The position numbers and the translations under genes are program-made. A stretch of 64,000 bases of DNA. Source: Rhodothermales bacterium (GTDB lineage Bacteria; Bacteroidota; Rhodothermia; Rhodothermales; UBA10348). The DNA is taken from positions 62,001 through 126,000 of the forward strand of contig JANQQV010000017.1 of assembly GCA_028284865.1 (NCBI GenBank), read 5' to 3'. The number at the start of each line of letters is the position of its first letter. The stretch's first letter is position 1. The notes under the pieces are model-generated. The model made no database searches, was not told the DNA's origin, and worked only from the letters and a program-made list of their open reading frames with translations. This document shows, piece by piece, positions 48,052 to 56,967 of this stretch.

Positions 48052-48726
48052 ATGAAGTTTTTTATCGATACAGCCGACCTCAATGAAATCCGGGAAGCCA
48101 ATGACATGGGCGTCCTCGACGGCGTCACGACCAATCCTTCCCTGATGAAGAAGGTGGGTGGTTCGGATTTCCATGCCCACATCGCAAAGATCTGCGATAT
48201 CGTGGACGGCGACGTGTCGGCTGAAGTGATTGCGACGGACTACGAAGGCATTGTCCGGGAGGGACGTGAACTGGCCCAGATACATCCGAACGTGGTGGTC
48301 AAGGTGCCGCTGATTGCCGATGGGATCAAAGCCATCAAGACGTTTTCCGGCGAAGGAATCAAGACCAACTGCACGCTCTGCTTCTCACCCACTCAGGCTC
48401 TGATCGCCGCAAAGGCCGGAGCCACGTACATCAGCCCGTTCATCGGTCGTCTGGATGATATCTCATCCCCCGGCATGGAGCTGATCGAGCAGATCGTCAC
48501 CATTTATGCCAATTACGGTCTGCAAACGGAGGTTCTCGCGGCTTCCATCCGCCACCCCATGCACGTGGTTGAAGCGGCACTCATCGGAGCGGATGTGGCA
48601 ACCATTCCGTTCAAGGTCATCGCTCAGCTGATCGAGCATCCGCTCACGGACAGTGGACTGGAGCGTTTCCTGGCCGATTGGAAAGCGTACGAAGCCGCAG
48701 GTGCTTCGAACGGCGTCGACGCGTAA
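48052..48726 (+). CDS. Transaldolase / fructose-6-phosphate aldolase family (TalC/Fsa)
   Basis: 224 residues, the small TIM-barrel class. [17 protein letters not shown] and GVTTNPSLM open the protein; the Schiff-base Lys is in [28 protein letters not shown] and [13 protein letters not shown] complete the barrel. Known members transfer dihydroxyacetone units in the pentose phosphate pathway, or act as fructose-6-phosphate aldolases; length alone does not decide which. Transaldolase is the commoner function in this clade. Followed 15 bp later by the beta-CASP gene. Confidence 0.93.
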   Translation: MKFFIDTADLNEIREANDMGVLDGVTTNPSLMKKVGGSDFHAHIAKICDIVDGDVSAEVIATDYEGIVREGRELAQIHPNVVVKVPLIADGIKAIKTFSGEGIKTNCTLCFSPTQALIAAKAGATYISPFIGRLDDISSPGMELIEQIVTIYANYGLQTEVLAASIRHPMHVVEAALIGADVATIPFKVIAQLIEHPLTDSGLERFLADWKAYEAAGASNGVDA

Positions 48727-48741
48727 TCGCGGTCCTGCTGG

Positions 48742-50139
48742 ATGCTTTTCACAACACTTGGCGAAACGGAGGAGATCGGGGCCAGCTGCCACTATCTCTT
48801 GATGGATGAAACGGGCATTCTTCTGGATGCGGGTGCTGACCCGGAGAAGGAAGGCCTGGACAGCATGCCTGACCTGGAGGTGATCGCCGACCACCCGGAT
48901 TGGCCTCTGGATCATGTCGTGGTCAGCCACGCGCATCACGACCACCTCGGGGCATTGCCCTTGGTCACCAAGACGTTTCCGCACGCTCACATTCACATGA
49001 GCGCGGCCACACGACAGTTGGCCGACATCCTTTTGCCGGCGTCGGCCCGATTGCAACGGCGCAAATTGAAAGAGGGCTCGACAACGGTCAATCCCTTGTT
49101 TGACGAGGATGATGTCGAGGCAAGTTCCTACGTATATCAGGCGCACCCCCTTGAAGAAGAATTCGATATCTCGGGGCTGAATGCGCTCTACGACGTGACG
49201 GCCGAATTTTTCGATGCCGGGCACGTTCTGGGCTCGCTGGGCGTCATGCTCCGTTGGGAAGAAGGAGGCAAGCTGCGCAAGCTGTTTTATACGGGCGATA
49301 CCGGAAGTCGCAATCAGACCATTATTCCGGGTGCAGCCTATCCCGATGAAAAGGTCGATATCCTGCTGCTCGAGAGTACGCTTGGAGCCGACCCGATAGC
49401 AGAGACGGTTACTCGCCGCAGTGAGGAAAAGCGCCTGGGAGAGGAGATGGCGAAGGTCCTCAAACGTGGAGGAACGATCCTGATGCCGGTCTTTGCGCTC
49501 GGCCGAGGTCAGGAGATGATCGCGCTGATCGATCGCTACAAACGTCGGGGAATCATCCCTGAGGATGTCCCGGTGTATACGGCAGGCATGATGCGTGCTA
49601 TTGCGGACCTGTATGACAAGACCCGTCTCAATACGCCGCGGCTGAATGACGAATTCCAGGTCTACGGCGTGTCGCAACAGCGGCTTCCGCGCTCCCAGTC
49701 GGCGTTGAACGAGGTCCTTAAGAAGCCGGGCATCATGGCCGTTGGCTCTGGAATGATGTTCGAACGGACGATTTCCAACAAGATTGCACAGCAACTCATC
49801 GGCAACCCGAAGAACGCCGTATTTCTGGTCGGTTTCGCAAGGGAGGATTCTCCAGCTGACAGGCTACTTCAAGCCAAGGAGATGGAAGGCGATGTGGATG
49901 TGGTGCTCTCGAATGCGAAAGGGCCGCAGCCTATGCGATGTACCGTGGACCGCTTCCGGTTCTCAGGTCACAGCAACCGACGAGAGCTTCTCAAACTGGT
50001 CGAGCACTTTGAACCGGAGAAAGTGGTCCTGGTCCACGGCGAAGCCAAGGCCAAGGAGTGGATGGCGGACAACATCCGCTATTTCCACCCGGACGTAGAG
50101 GTGCACGTACCCGCAGAAGGCGAAACTCTGGAGCTCTGA
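48742..50139 (+). CDS. MBL-fold beta-CASP RNA exonuclease/endonuclease (CPSF-like)
   Basis: 465 residues. Metallo-beta-lactamase core with the metal motif SHAHHDHLG near residue 55, GDTGS, then the beta-CASP domain (LMPVFALGRGQEMIALIDRYK) and the C-terminal RNA-metabolising motif FSGHSNRREL with VLVHGE. Homologous bacterial proteins process or degrade RNA. Probably co-transcribed with the transaldolase 15 bp upstream. Cytoplasmic. Confidence 0.92.
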   Translation: MLFTTLGETEEIGASCHYLLMDETGILLDAGADPEKEGLDSMPDLEVIADHPDWPLDHVVVSHAHHDHLGALPLVTKTFPHAHIHMSAATRQLADILLPASARLQRRKLKEGSTTVNPLFDEDDVEASSYVYQAHPLEEEFDISGLNALYDVTAEFFDAGHVLGSLGVMLRWEEGGKLRKLFYTGDTGSRNQTIIPGAAYPDEKVDILLLESTLGADPIAETVTRRSEEKRLGEEMAKVLKRGGTILMPVFALGRGQEMIALIDRYKRRGIIPEDVPVYTAGMMRAIADLYDKTRLNTPRLNDEFQVYGVSQQRLPRSQSALNEVLKKPGIMAVGSGMMFERTISNKIAQQLIGNPKNAVFLVGFAREDSPADRLLQAKEMEGDVDVVLSNAKGPQPMRCTVDRFRFSGHSNRRELLKLVEHFEPEKVVLVHGEAKAKEWMADNIRYFHPDVEVHVPAEGETLEL

Positions 50140-50182
50140 CCAGCGACGCTGGGACGGTCGTACGCGTTCCGCCTCGTACTCA

Positions 50183-50272
50183 GGCGGCCGAATAACAACC
50201 ACGCCATGCTCAGCCGGCCCAACACCAACCGCGCCGTGCTCTGCCGGCCGACTAGCACCCGCGCCCTGCGCT
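50183..50272. repeat. Three imperfect 30-bp tandem repeats
   Basis: Units at 50183-50212, 50213-50242 and 50243-50272, each beginning G(G/C)CGGCC and containing an ACCNCGCCNTG(C)-like core, followed by a partial fourth GCCGG. They lie between the convergent beta-CASP and surface-repeat genes. No ORF of their own. Confidence 0.65.
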
Positions 50273-50283
50273 GCCGGAAGGAC

Positions 50284-51315
50284 CTAATTCCAGTTGATGA
50301 TCGGCATCCACTTCATGCTGCGCTTGTTGCCAGCGAAGTTGAGCAGGCCGATTTGCAGGCCGTCGAGATTACGCGCCCAGTTGACGATCCCGATGGTCAC
50401 ACCTTCCTGGTCGCCTTTGATGCGGTTGAAGGCAGAGATGGAAAGGCCTCGCTGCACACCTTCGTCAATATGGAAATAAGCAGGGGCGAAGCTGAATGCG
50501 TGGACATCTTGACCGCCTGCTGCCAGTCCCGAAATCATGATGCCGCGGACAGTCGATGCACCGACGGCGATCCCAGCCATGTGAAGCCCTTTCAACGTTC
50601 CACCGGCTCCGGTGGCAATACCACTCAGCGATACGCCGGTGAAGTCACGACCCGCGCCCGCTCCGATTCCGGAAACGGCAATACCGACAAAGTCGCGTCC
50701 GGCGCCGGCGCCCATACCGGCCAGCACAATTCCTTTGACATCCTGACCGGCGCCGGCGCCGAGGCCGCCCATCATGACACCTACAGCGTCACGTCCGGCA
50801 CCTGCTCCCAGGCCGCCCATGGAAATACCTCGCAGGTCACGGCCGGCACCAGCGCCTAGACCGCCTGCAGTAATTCCGATTACATCCCGACCAGCGCCTA
50901 CGCCAAGACCACCGAAGGCGATACCACTGAGGTCTTCCCCGGCACCCGCGCCAAGGCCACCGAAGGCAATGCCCTTGATGGATTCATTTGCGCCCACGCC
51001 GAGTATGCCGTAGCCGATTCCGTGAATGTTGTCAGCTCCCGTGGCTGGAAGTCCGAGGGCGATTCCCATCACATCACCGCCACGTCCATTGTGAGGCATC
51101 CAGATCGTTGCGTTGATCCCGGATACCCGGCGCATGCGACGATCCCGGAAATTCAGTCGAACTCCGGTCACTTCTTCCGAGTCGCCAATAGACAGCCCAA
51201 CGTCATTTACCGTCAGGTCCAGCGACTGGGCAGAGACGGGTCCTGCCATGATCAGGAGCAAGGCGACAAACAGGGAGGCGGCCAGCGGACCAGCCAGAGA
51301 ACGACGGATAGACAT
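50284..51315 (-). CDS. Secreted surface repeat protein, LA_2272-like, 16-residue repeats
   Basis: 343 residues. Signal peptide to about VSAQ (residue 30). A short N-terminal domain precedes about 11 consecutive 16-residue repeats, with consensus GRD-x2-GI-x3-GLGAGA (for example GRDLRGISMGGLGAGA). A non-repeat C-terminus has the same flavour (FNRIKGDQEGVTIGIVNWA, IGLLNFAGN). The hydrophobic positions every few residues and the Gly pattern suggest a beta-solenoid or stacked beta layers on the cell surface. The resemblance to the LA_2272 surface-repeat family is by pattern. The Met at 51315 starts the signal peptide. Confidence 0.8.
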   Translation of the reverse strand: MSIRRSLAGPLAASLFVALLLIMAGPVSAQSLDLTVNDVGLSIGDSEEVTGVRLNFRDRRMRRVSGINATIWMPHNGRGGDVMGIALGLPATGADNIHGIGYGILGVGANESIKGIAFGGLGAGAGEDLSGIAFGGLGVGAGRDVIGITAGGLGAGAGRDLRGISMGGLGAGAGRDAVGVMMGGLGAGAGQDVKGIVLAGMGAGAGRDFVGIAVSGIGAGAGRDFTGVSLSGIATGAGGTLKGLHMAGIAVGASTVRGIMISGLAAGGQDVHAFSFAPAYFHIDEGVQRGLSISAFNRIKGDQEGVTIGIVNWARNLDGLQIGLLNFAGNKRSMKWMPIINWN

Positions 51316-51448
51316 GGATTGAACAGAAACTCGACGAGACGTCATGGGAGAGAAGGAAAGCGTGTAAATGAAAGACGCGTCCTAGACGTGCGAGGTCTCA
51401 AAAGGGTTACACGGCCTGTCGAAAAGTCGGGAATCCCTCGCGATGTGA

Positions 51449-52564
51449 TCAGGCTGCCAGTCCGGCAAGGATCCGGTGATAGTCGACGGCCTTCATGTCC
51501 TTTCTGTTCGAAGGGTTCGAGCCGTTGGACTCGGCACGGGCTGCAATTTCGCCGAAGAGGTCCGGAGAAATCTCAAGATCCGCCCACGATCCGATCGGAA
51601 ACCCTTTGATCATGGTTTCCAGTCGCTCCAGAAATGTCTCCGGCATGGGGGCTCCCAGAAATGCAGAGATCTCTTTCAGTCGATCCCGAATGTCCGGCAT
51701 CTGGTATCGCAGAACGGGTACCAGAAGCAGCGTATTCAGCAACCCATGCGGATGATCGAGCATTCCGCCAACTCCTTCGGACAGACAATGAACCGCGCCA
51801 ACGTCAGCATTTCCGAAGGCCATTCCGGCCAGCGTGGATGCATGCATCACCCGCATTCTGTATTCGGACCGTTCAGGTTGTCGCACGCAGGGCCCCAGGT
51901 ACTGAACCAACAAACGGATGGCCTGCAACGCCAGGGCGTCAGAGGCAGGGTTTGCCTGTCGGGCGATGTACGCTTCGATGGCGTGCGTCATGGCATCCAT
52001 TCCCGTCGCGGCAATCAGCGGCGCCGGAAGCGTTTCGATGACATCCGCATCGACGAATGCGGCGGTAGGAAACATCCCATCGCCCTTGACGGACCATTTG
52101 GTACCCGTATCCGGCTCTGACAGAACAGACACCCAGGTCACTTCCGAACCCGTACCACAGGTTGTGGGCACCGCAATAAACGGAGCAGCAGCATTCGGGA
52201 ATTGGTTCTTTCCGACATAATCCTTGCAGGAGCCGTTGTTGGCAAGAAGCATGGCGACAGCCTTGCCTGCATCCAGCACACTACCTCCGCCGATGGCCAA
52301 AACGACCTGATCGCCGCGGCTCCGCGCCTCATTCGCAATCCGATCGACCGTTCCAATGCGTGGATTCGGCTCGATATCCACTTCAATCGTGTGTTCCGGA
52401 AGGTGGGACCTCAGCGCCTTGAACCAAGAGGTGCCAGCCACCCCAGCATCTGTCACCAACAACAAGCCGTCGTCAGGAAGCCCATTCAGGTAAGCAGCCA
52501 GGTCGCTCAGCACCCCAGGGCGCATTCTGACTTCGACCGGAATCCTGAATGGCGGCGTGATCAT
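51449..52564 (-). CDS. Iron-containing alcohol dehydrogenase
   Basis: 371 residues, group III (Fe-ADH). NAD-binding region AIGGGSVLDAGKAVA near 95, VPTTCGTGSEVTWVSV, then metal-binding residues in ATGMDAMTHAIEAY (Asp/His) and CLSEGVGGMLDHPHG (His pair). Substrate unknown: butanol, 1,3-propanediol and 4-hydroxybutyrate enzymes share this fold. It ends about 130 bp before the surface-repeat gene and starts 28 bp downstream of the CtpA stop on the same strand. Confidence 0.9.
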   Translation of the reverse strand: MITPPFRIPVEVRMRPGVLSDLAAYLNGLPDDGLLLVTDAGVAGTSWFKALRSHLPEHTIEVDIEPNPRIGTVDRIANEARSRGDQVVLAIGGGSVLDAGKAVAMLLANNGSCKDYVGKNQFPNAAAPFIAVPTTCGTGSEVTWVSVLSEPDTGTKWSVKGDGMFPTAAFVDADVIETLPAPLIAATGMDAMTHAIEAYIARQANPASDALALQAIRLLVQYLGPCVRQPERSEYRMRVMHASTLAGMAFGNADVGAVHCLSEGVGGMLDHPHGLLNTLLLVPVLRYQMPDIRDRLKEISAFLGAPMPETFLERLETMIKGFPIGSWADLEISPDLFGEIAARAESNGSNPSNRKDMKAVDYHRILAGLAA

Positions 52565-52591
52565 GAAGATTGAAGGGCAGAGGGCTCCGTG

Positions 52592-54277
52592 TCAGTTCGA
52601 GCTTGCCGCCATGGTGCCGTTTTTGGCGAGCGATTCTGCGTGAATCCAGAGCGACTCGATCTGGGCAATCATCGGATCGATGGTATTGAATACGGGGTAC
52701 CAGGCTTCGCTGCGATAGAGCCGCTGCGCCATACGCGCCTTGAGCACCACCTCCAGGGTCTCGCGGTGCGATTCAAGGTCGGATTGGTCGAAGGCCTGGC
52801 TATCATCGCCCTCACCGATCGGATCTTCGAGCCCGTTTTCGGAGGCGTATGTCACAAAACCATTCCAGTGCGTCGCGTCGATTTCGAACTCGGTGTAGAA
52901 TCGGTCCGGCGTCTGGGCCCATTCCTGGCGTGCTGCGAGACCTTCCTCGGAGTCAAAGTACTCGCGAGCATAGAGGAAGGCCCATCCACGACGGATGGCG
53001 ACCTGGACAATCGGTGCATTCAGCGCGGACAGGGAGTCTGGCGGTATGACGATGTCAGGCATGACGCCACCGCCACCGAATACCGTGCGGCCGTTATCCG
53101 TGCTGTAGCGTAGTGAATCCGGAATCTCGGACAGGTACTCGTCAGGACGGTAGGTGGCCTTCTCGTAGTTGCGGATTTTCTCGGCGAAGTAATCGCCCTG
53201 TTCTCCCGTCTCGTACGGAGTCTGGATCAGGCGGCCACTGGGCATGAAGTAGCGAGCGACCGTCATCTGAACAACGGAACCGTCCCGAAGCTGGAAGGGG
53301 CGCTGAACGAGGCCTTTTCCGAACGTACGGCGACCCACGATCAACGCGCGGTCGTGGTCCTGCACGGCGCCAGCCACGATTTCGCTGCCTGAAGCCGACT
53401 GTTCATCCACAAGAATGATCACTGGTTCGTCGGTCAACAATCCTCCCGGCGTAATTCGGTTGATTACGTTTTCGCGCGTATCGCGGCCTTCGGTTGTCAC
53501 GATCACACCCGCGCCGCCCAGCATTTCATCAGCGATGTATACGGCTGCGTCCTTGATACCGCCAGGATTACCGCGCAGGTCAATCACGAGACGCTGCATG
53601 CCACGCGTCTTTAGGCGCTGGACATGCTCGATGAACTCCGTGTGGGTCGTCATGGCGAACCGCCCAATTCGGACATACCCGGTGGTCTCGTCCATCATGT
53701 AGGAGGAGTCGATCGAATAAAGCGGAATCGAAGCACGCTCGATCACGACATCAAATGGCTCGGAAACCCCTGGACGTTTGATCGAGATGCGTACGTCCGT
53801 TCCGGTGGGGCCCTTGATCAGATTTTGGATCGGGATACTGGCCATTCCCACGATGGAAGTGTCGTCCACTGCGAACATGCGATCGCCAGCCATCAGGCCA
53901 ACCGCCTCTCCAGGACCATCGGGGATCGTGGAGGTTACTTTGGCTGTGTCTTCTGGGGGAGCTTCAAACCAGATGCCGATCCCGCCAAATGAGCCCCGGT
54001 AGTCCTCTTGCACGCGTCCGATGGCCTCGGCATCGATGTAGGCAGAGTGGGGGTCCAGTTCTTCAAGCATGGCCCGGATGGCAGCCTCCGCCAATTCCGA
54101 CGGATCGGTTTCTTCCACGTATTGCCGATTGATCAGCAGGAACGTGTCTTCCATTTTCTGGAGCTGCTCGTACGTGTCTTCCTGCCCGAAAAGGTTGTCA
54201 ATCGTCAGACCGAGTCCCGTGCCGATGGCCAGAACGAGGGAGAAAGGGAGCAGCAGTTGCTTGATTCCGGATTGCAT
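52592..54277 (-). CDS. S41-family C-terminal processing peptidase
   Basis: 561 residues. One N-terminal helix (LLLPFSLVLAIGTGLGLTI) exports it to the periplasm. A PDZ domain follows (GGIGIWFEAPPEDTAKV, MAGDRMFAVDDTS), then the protease core: LRGNPGG, catalytic Ser in DEQSASGSEIVAG, catalytic Lys in GRRTFGKGLVQ. A long C-terminal region of about 150 residues is typical of the Bacteroidota form. The Met at 54277 is used; an in-frame TTG at 54364 would add 29 residues before the helix. It is divergent from the ECF sigma gene. Confidence 0.9.
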   Translation of the reverse strand: MQSGIKQLLLPFSLVLAIGTGLGLTIDNLFGQEDTYEQLQKMEDTFLLINRQYVEETDPSELAEAAIRAMLEELDPHSAYIDAEAIGRVQEDYRGSFGGIGIWFEAPPEDTAKVTSTIPDGPGEAVGLMAGDRMFAVDDTSIVGMASIPIQNLIKGPTGTDVRISIKRPGVSEPFDVVIERASIPLYSIDSSYMMDETTGYVRIGRFAMTTHTEFIEHVQRLKTRGMQRLVIDLRGNPGGIKDAAVYIADEMLGGAGVIVTTEGRDTRENVINRITPGGLLTDEPVIILVDEQSASGSEIVAGAVQDHDRALIVGRRTFGKGLVQRPFQLRDGSVVQMTVARYFMPSGRLIQTPYETGEQGDYFAEKIRNYEKATYRPDEYLSEIPDSLRYSTDNGRTVFGGGGVMPDIVIPPDSLSALNAPIVQVAIRRGWAFLYAREYFDSEEGLAARQEWAQTPDRFYTEFEIDATHWNGFVTYASENGLEDPIGEGDDSQAFDQSDLESHRETLEVVLKARMAQRLYRSEAWYPVFNTIDPMIAQIESLWIHAESLAKNGTMAASSN

Positions 54278-54483
54278 GTTCGAAGAAAAAGGGCCTTCTG
54301 GATGATAGTGGGGTGCGGCAGGTGGCTCTCCGACCTGTTCGTCAACACGCTCGACATACTTCAATCAGCAAAGCGAACAAGTGAGGCAACTACCACGGAG
54401 CGCCCGGCGGGACAAGCACCCTTCTGATTCGACTGAGACCCTGATTTGTTTCAGTTCTGACACGACTACACACCCGGCCGTGT

Positions 54484-54511
54484 AACCTTTCTCCGACCTT
54501 GCCCGTTCTGA
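54484..54511 (+). promoter_or_regulatory. ECF-type promoter-like element before the sigma gene
   Basis: AACC at 54484-54487 (in TGTAACC) and CGTTCTGA at 54504-54511, spacer 16. AAC-type -35 and CGT/TCTGA-type -10 with 16-17 spacing is the usual ECF pattern, so the sigma factor may activate its own operon. Based on motif resemblance only. Confidence 0.4.
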
Positions 54512-54551
54512 TCGCGGATTTCCAAGACAACACGGCCCGACCCGCTAACGG

Positions 54552-55073
54552 TTGAATCCGATTCACTTCAGATCGCTCGTCGACACGCACCGCGATCGCG
54601 TGTACAGCTATGTGCTGCACATGCTGCGCGACCCTGCCGTGTCGGCGGATGTGACGCAGGATGTGTTCATCCGATTGTGGGAGCATCGGGACGGAATGGA
54701 TGAGGATCGGGTGCTTTCGTGGCTGCTTCGCGTGGCTCGGAATGCATGCATCGACCAGGTGCGCAAGCGCAAGGTCCGGAAGAGTGTGGAGAATGACGAC
54801 GTCACGGGTGTCGATGTATTGAGTGATGACGCTCCATCTCCCGAGCGTACGGCTGCGGCTTCGCTCTTTCGTGAACGGCTGCTCCTTGCCCTCGATCGCC
54901 TCGGCGAGCCACATCGCTCCATTGTGGTGTTGCGCGAAATCCAGGAATACAAATACGAAGAGATCGCAGACACGCTGAACCTGCCGTTGAACACGGTCAA
55001 GGTCTACTTGCATCGGGCAAGAAAGGCGCTGCGCAAGGATCTCGGAGAAGTGCACCGACATGACTATGCATGA
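54552..55073 (+). CDS. ECF-family RNA polymerase sigma factor
   Basis: 173 residues from a TTG start; no earlier ATG fits. Region 2 spans about 5-75 (VYSYVLHMLRDPAVSADVTQDVFIRLWEHRD, with the LLRVARNACIDQVRKRKVRK core) and region 4 about 110-160 (LGEPHRSIVVLREIQEYKYEEIADTL, LPLNTVKVYLHRARKAL). There is no region 3. The next gene overlaps it by 14 bp and encodes a membrane protein with anti-sigma features. Confidence 0.92.
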   Translation: MNPIHFRSLVDTHRDRVYSYVLHMLRDPAVSADVTQDVFIRLWEHRDGMDEDRVLSWLLRVARNACIDQVRKRKVRKSVENDDVTGVDVLSDDAPSPERTAAASLFRERLLLALDRLGEPHRSIVVLREIQEYKYEEIADTLNLPLNTVKVYLHRARKALRKDLGEVHRHDYA

Positions 55074-55632
55074 CGACAACAGACATGATCCCTCACGCGG
55101 CGATTCCGATCGGCTGTGGGCCGACGAGCATCTCGAAGCGTGGATGGATGGCCAGCTGGATTCGGTCGATGGAAAACGATTCGAAGACGTGCTTGCTCGT
55201 GATGAGTGGCTGATTTCCGAAGTGGATCAGGCGCGATTGATCAGCGCCACGTTCGCGGGCATGGAAGACGCTCGCTGTCCGGATGTCGTGACTGCGAATG
55301 TGATGCGTCACGCACGGCGGGATTGGGTACTTCAGTTGCCCAAGCGCCTTGTGGAGGGTTTCCGCCGCATGTCTTCGGCCGGGCTTCGACCGGCGTTGGC
55401 AATGATGTTGTTGCTCGTCGTTGTGCTGTCCTCAACTCTGATCTATCGCTCAATTCCTGAGCAGCCTGCGCAAACGGCGGAAGTCGCCCAGGCCCTCGAG
55501 GACGTCAAGATGGCCTTGGCGGTGCTTGCTGATGCGGGTCGGACAACCGGGTCTACGGTCAGCAACGAAGTGATCGGCCCGTATGTCGTTCGCCCCATGG
55601 CCAAAGGCATGAACACGGTGATTGAAAATTGA
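55060..55632 (+). CDS. Putative membrane anti-sigma factor
   Basis: 190 residues. A cytoplasmic N-terminal domain (LEAWMDGQLDSVDGKRFEDVLARDE, similar to anti-sigma zf-HC2-type folds but without the zinc Cys/His set) is followed by one transmembrane helix near 110-130 (MMLLLVVVLSSTLIY) and a periplasmic tail of about 60 residues. It overlaps the sigma gene by 14 bp, the usual layout for a co-expressed antagonist. Function is inferred from position and topology. Confidence 0.75.
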   Translation: MTMHDDNRHDPSRGDSDRLWADEHLEAWMDGQLDSVDGKRFEDVLARDEWLISEVDQARLISATFAGMEDARCPDVVTANVMRHARRDWVLQLPKRLVEGFRRMSSAGLRPALAMMLLLVVVLSSTLIYRSIPEQPAQTAEVAQALEDVKMALAVLADAGRTTGSTVSNEVIGPYVVRPMAKGMNTVIEN

Positions 55633-55682
55633 ACAGCCTACGACCCCTACCTGCTGAGATCGACTACCGACCAGGATTCGAA

Positions 55683-56249
55683 ATGAACAGAACCATGAAA
55701 CGATTCGTGACCGCGCTGCTGGTTTTTGGTGCACTGGTGATCAGTGCCGGATCCGCGTATGCCCAGCCCTCCCAGGACCGGCCTGATGGCTACGTCAACC
55801 TCAAAGAGCTTGGGGACCTGGATCGATTCTTCCCGCGCGACGCATTGATGGAAGTCAACGTCGAAGGCGCCCTCATGCGCATGGTCGCAGCGGCGTCCAG
55901 GCAGGAGGATCCGGAGCTGGCTGATTTGCTGGCAGGTCTTGACGGGGTTTATGTGCTGGGCTACGACCTGGGCGCATACACCCTCGATGACTTTGATGGG
56001 CTGGCCACCGGGATGGGGGGCGAATTGTCTGACGATGGCTGGACGGTGGTCGTCCGATTCCGCGATGTATCGGAAAACACGCACATGTATGTGCGATTGG
56101 CCGGCGACGCTGTGGCCGGGATGGTCGTCATGTCGGTGGAAGAGGGGTCCGATCAGGCGGTCTTTGTCAACATCGTGGGTGATATTGATCCGGAGCAGAT
56201 CGGCCGGATCGGACAGAAATTCCAGATCGGGGGGATGAGCGACCTGTAG
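55683..56249 (+). CDS. DUF4252 domain protein, exported
   Basis: 188 residues. Signal peptide (MKRFVTALLVFGALVISAGSAYA). The mature part has the DUF4252 pattern: VEVNVEGALMRMV-like N-terminus, GVYVLGYDLG, VFVNIVGDIDPEQIGRIGQKF at the end. Family members commonly lie beside ECF sigma/anti-sigma pairs in Bacteroidota, as here, with unknown function. I use the Met at 55683; a Met at 55695 is possible. Confidence 0.82.
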   Translation: MNRTMKRFVTALLVFGALVISAGSAYAQPSQDRPDGYVNLKELGDLDRFFPRDALMEVNVEGALMRMVAAASRQEDPELADLLAGLDGVYVLGYDLGAYTLDDFDGLATGMGGELSDDGWTVVVRFRDVSENTHMYVRLAGDAVAGMVVMSVEEGSDQAVFVNIVGDIDPEQIGRIGQKFQIGGMSDL

Positions 56250-56323
56250 AAACTCCCCCAACGTCCTTCCGTATGCTGGGAGCATCTTAATCCAAGACGC
56301 AACCAATCAACGGAGACGAAATC

Positions 56324-56920
56324 ATGAGACCCGGACTTCTTATTGCCGGCGGTCTATTGCTGGTATTTGGACTGGTCTTTTTTGCCGGAGTCGGCAGTTA
56401 CAATGGACTGGTGACGGCAGATGAAGCGGTCGTTCAGTCATGGGCAGATGTGGAGACGCAGTATCAGCGTCGGGCCGATCTGATTCCCAACCTGGTCAAT
56501 ACCGTCAGTGGCGCAGCCGATTTCGAGCAGGAAACCCTGACGGCTGTCACGGAAGCCCGCGCTCGGGCCACATCAATAAACCTTTCGGCGGATGATCTCG
56601 GCGATCCTGCCCGCATGGAGCAGTTCATGGCTGCCCAGCAGTCTCTCGGCGGAGCACTCAGTCGACTGCTTGTCGTTTCGGAGAATTACCCGGATCTGAG
56701 AGCTACCGAAGCATTCCGGGATCTTCAGGTGCAGCTCGAAGGCACCGAAAACCGCATCAACGTGGCGCGCCGGGATTACAACGGTGCCGTTGCCGAGTAC
56801 AATGGCAAGGTGCGTCGCTTCCCCGGTTCGATGATCGCTTCCATTACCGGCTTTGACCGCAAGACGCCGTTTGAAGCGCGCGAAGGGGCTGAAGAAGCAC
56901 CAACCGTCGAGTTCAACTGA
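56324..56920 (+). CDS. LemA family membrane protein
   Basis: 198 residues. An N-terminal membrane helix (LLIAGGLLLVFGLVFFAGV) is followed by a helical LemA domain (SWADVETQYQRRADLIPNLVNTV, ENRINVARRDYNGAVAEYN, RFPGSMIASITGF). LemA proteins are broadly conserved, often paired with TPM proteins as here (48 bp downstream). Role not established. Confidence 0.94.
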   Translation: MRPGLLIAGGLLLVFGLVFFAGVGSYNGLVTADEAVVQSWADVETQYQRRADLIPNLVNTVSGAADFEQETLTAVTEARARATSINLSADDLGDPARMEQFMAAQQSLGGALSRLLVVSENYPDLRATEAFRDLQVQLEGTENRINVARRDYNGAVAEYNGKVRRFPGSMIASITGFDRKTPFEAREGAEEAPTVEFN

Positions 56921-56967
56921 TCGGAAGCCGTCAATCGTGACGATCCGATGCTGATCCCTCTTTGAGG

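Noticed and set aside
47757-48182. 141-residue open frame on the minus strand covering part of the intergenic region
   Set aside because: Overlaps the transaldolase N-terminus and has no signal peptide or domain; intergenic region left without a gene.
48463-49794. 443-residue open frame on the minus strand
   Set aside because: Antisense to the transaldolase end and beta-CASP gene, whose metal motifs are clear.
50183-50272. Possible CRISPR array
   Set aside because: Units are contiguous tandem repeats with no spacers.
50206-50859. Thr/Ala/His-rich repeat frame on the plus strand
   Set aside because: Antisense image of the 16-residue repeats of the surface protein.
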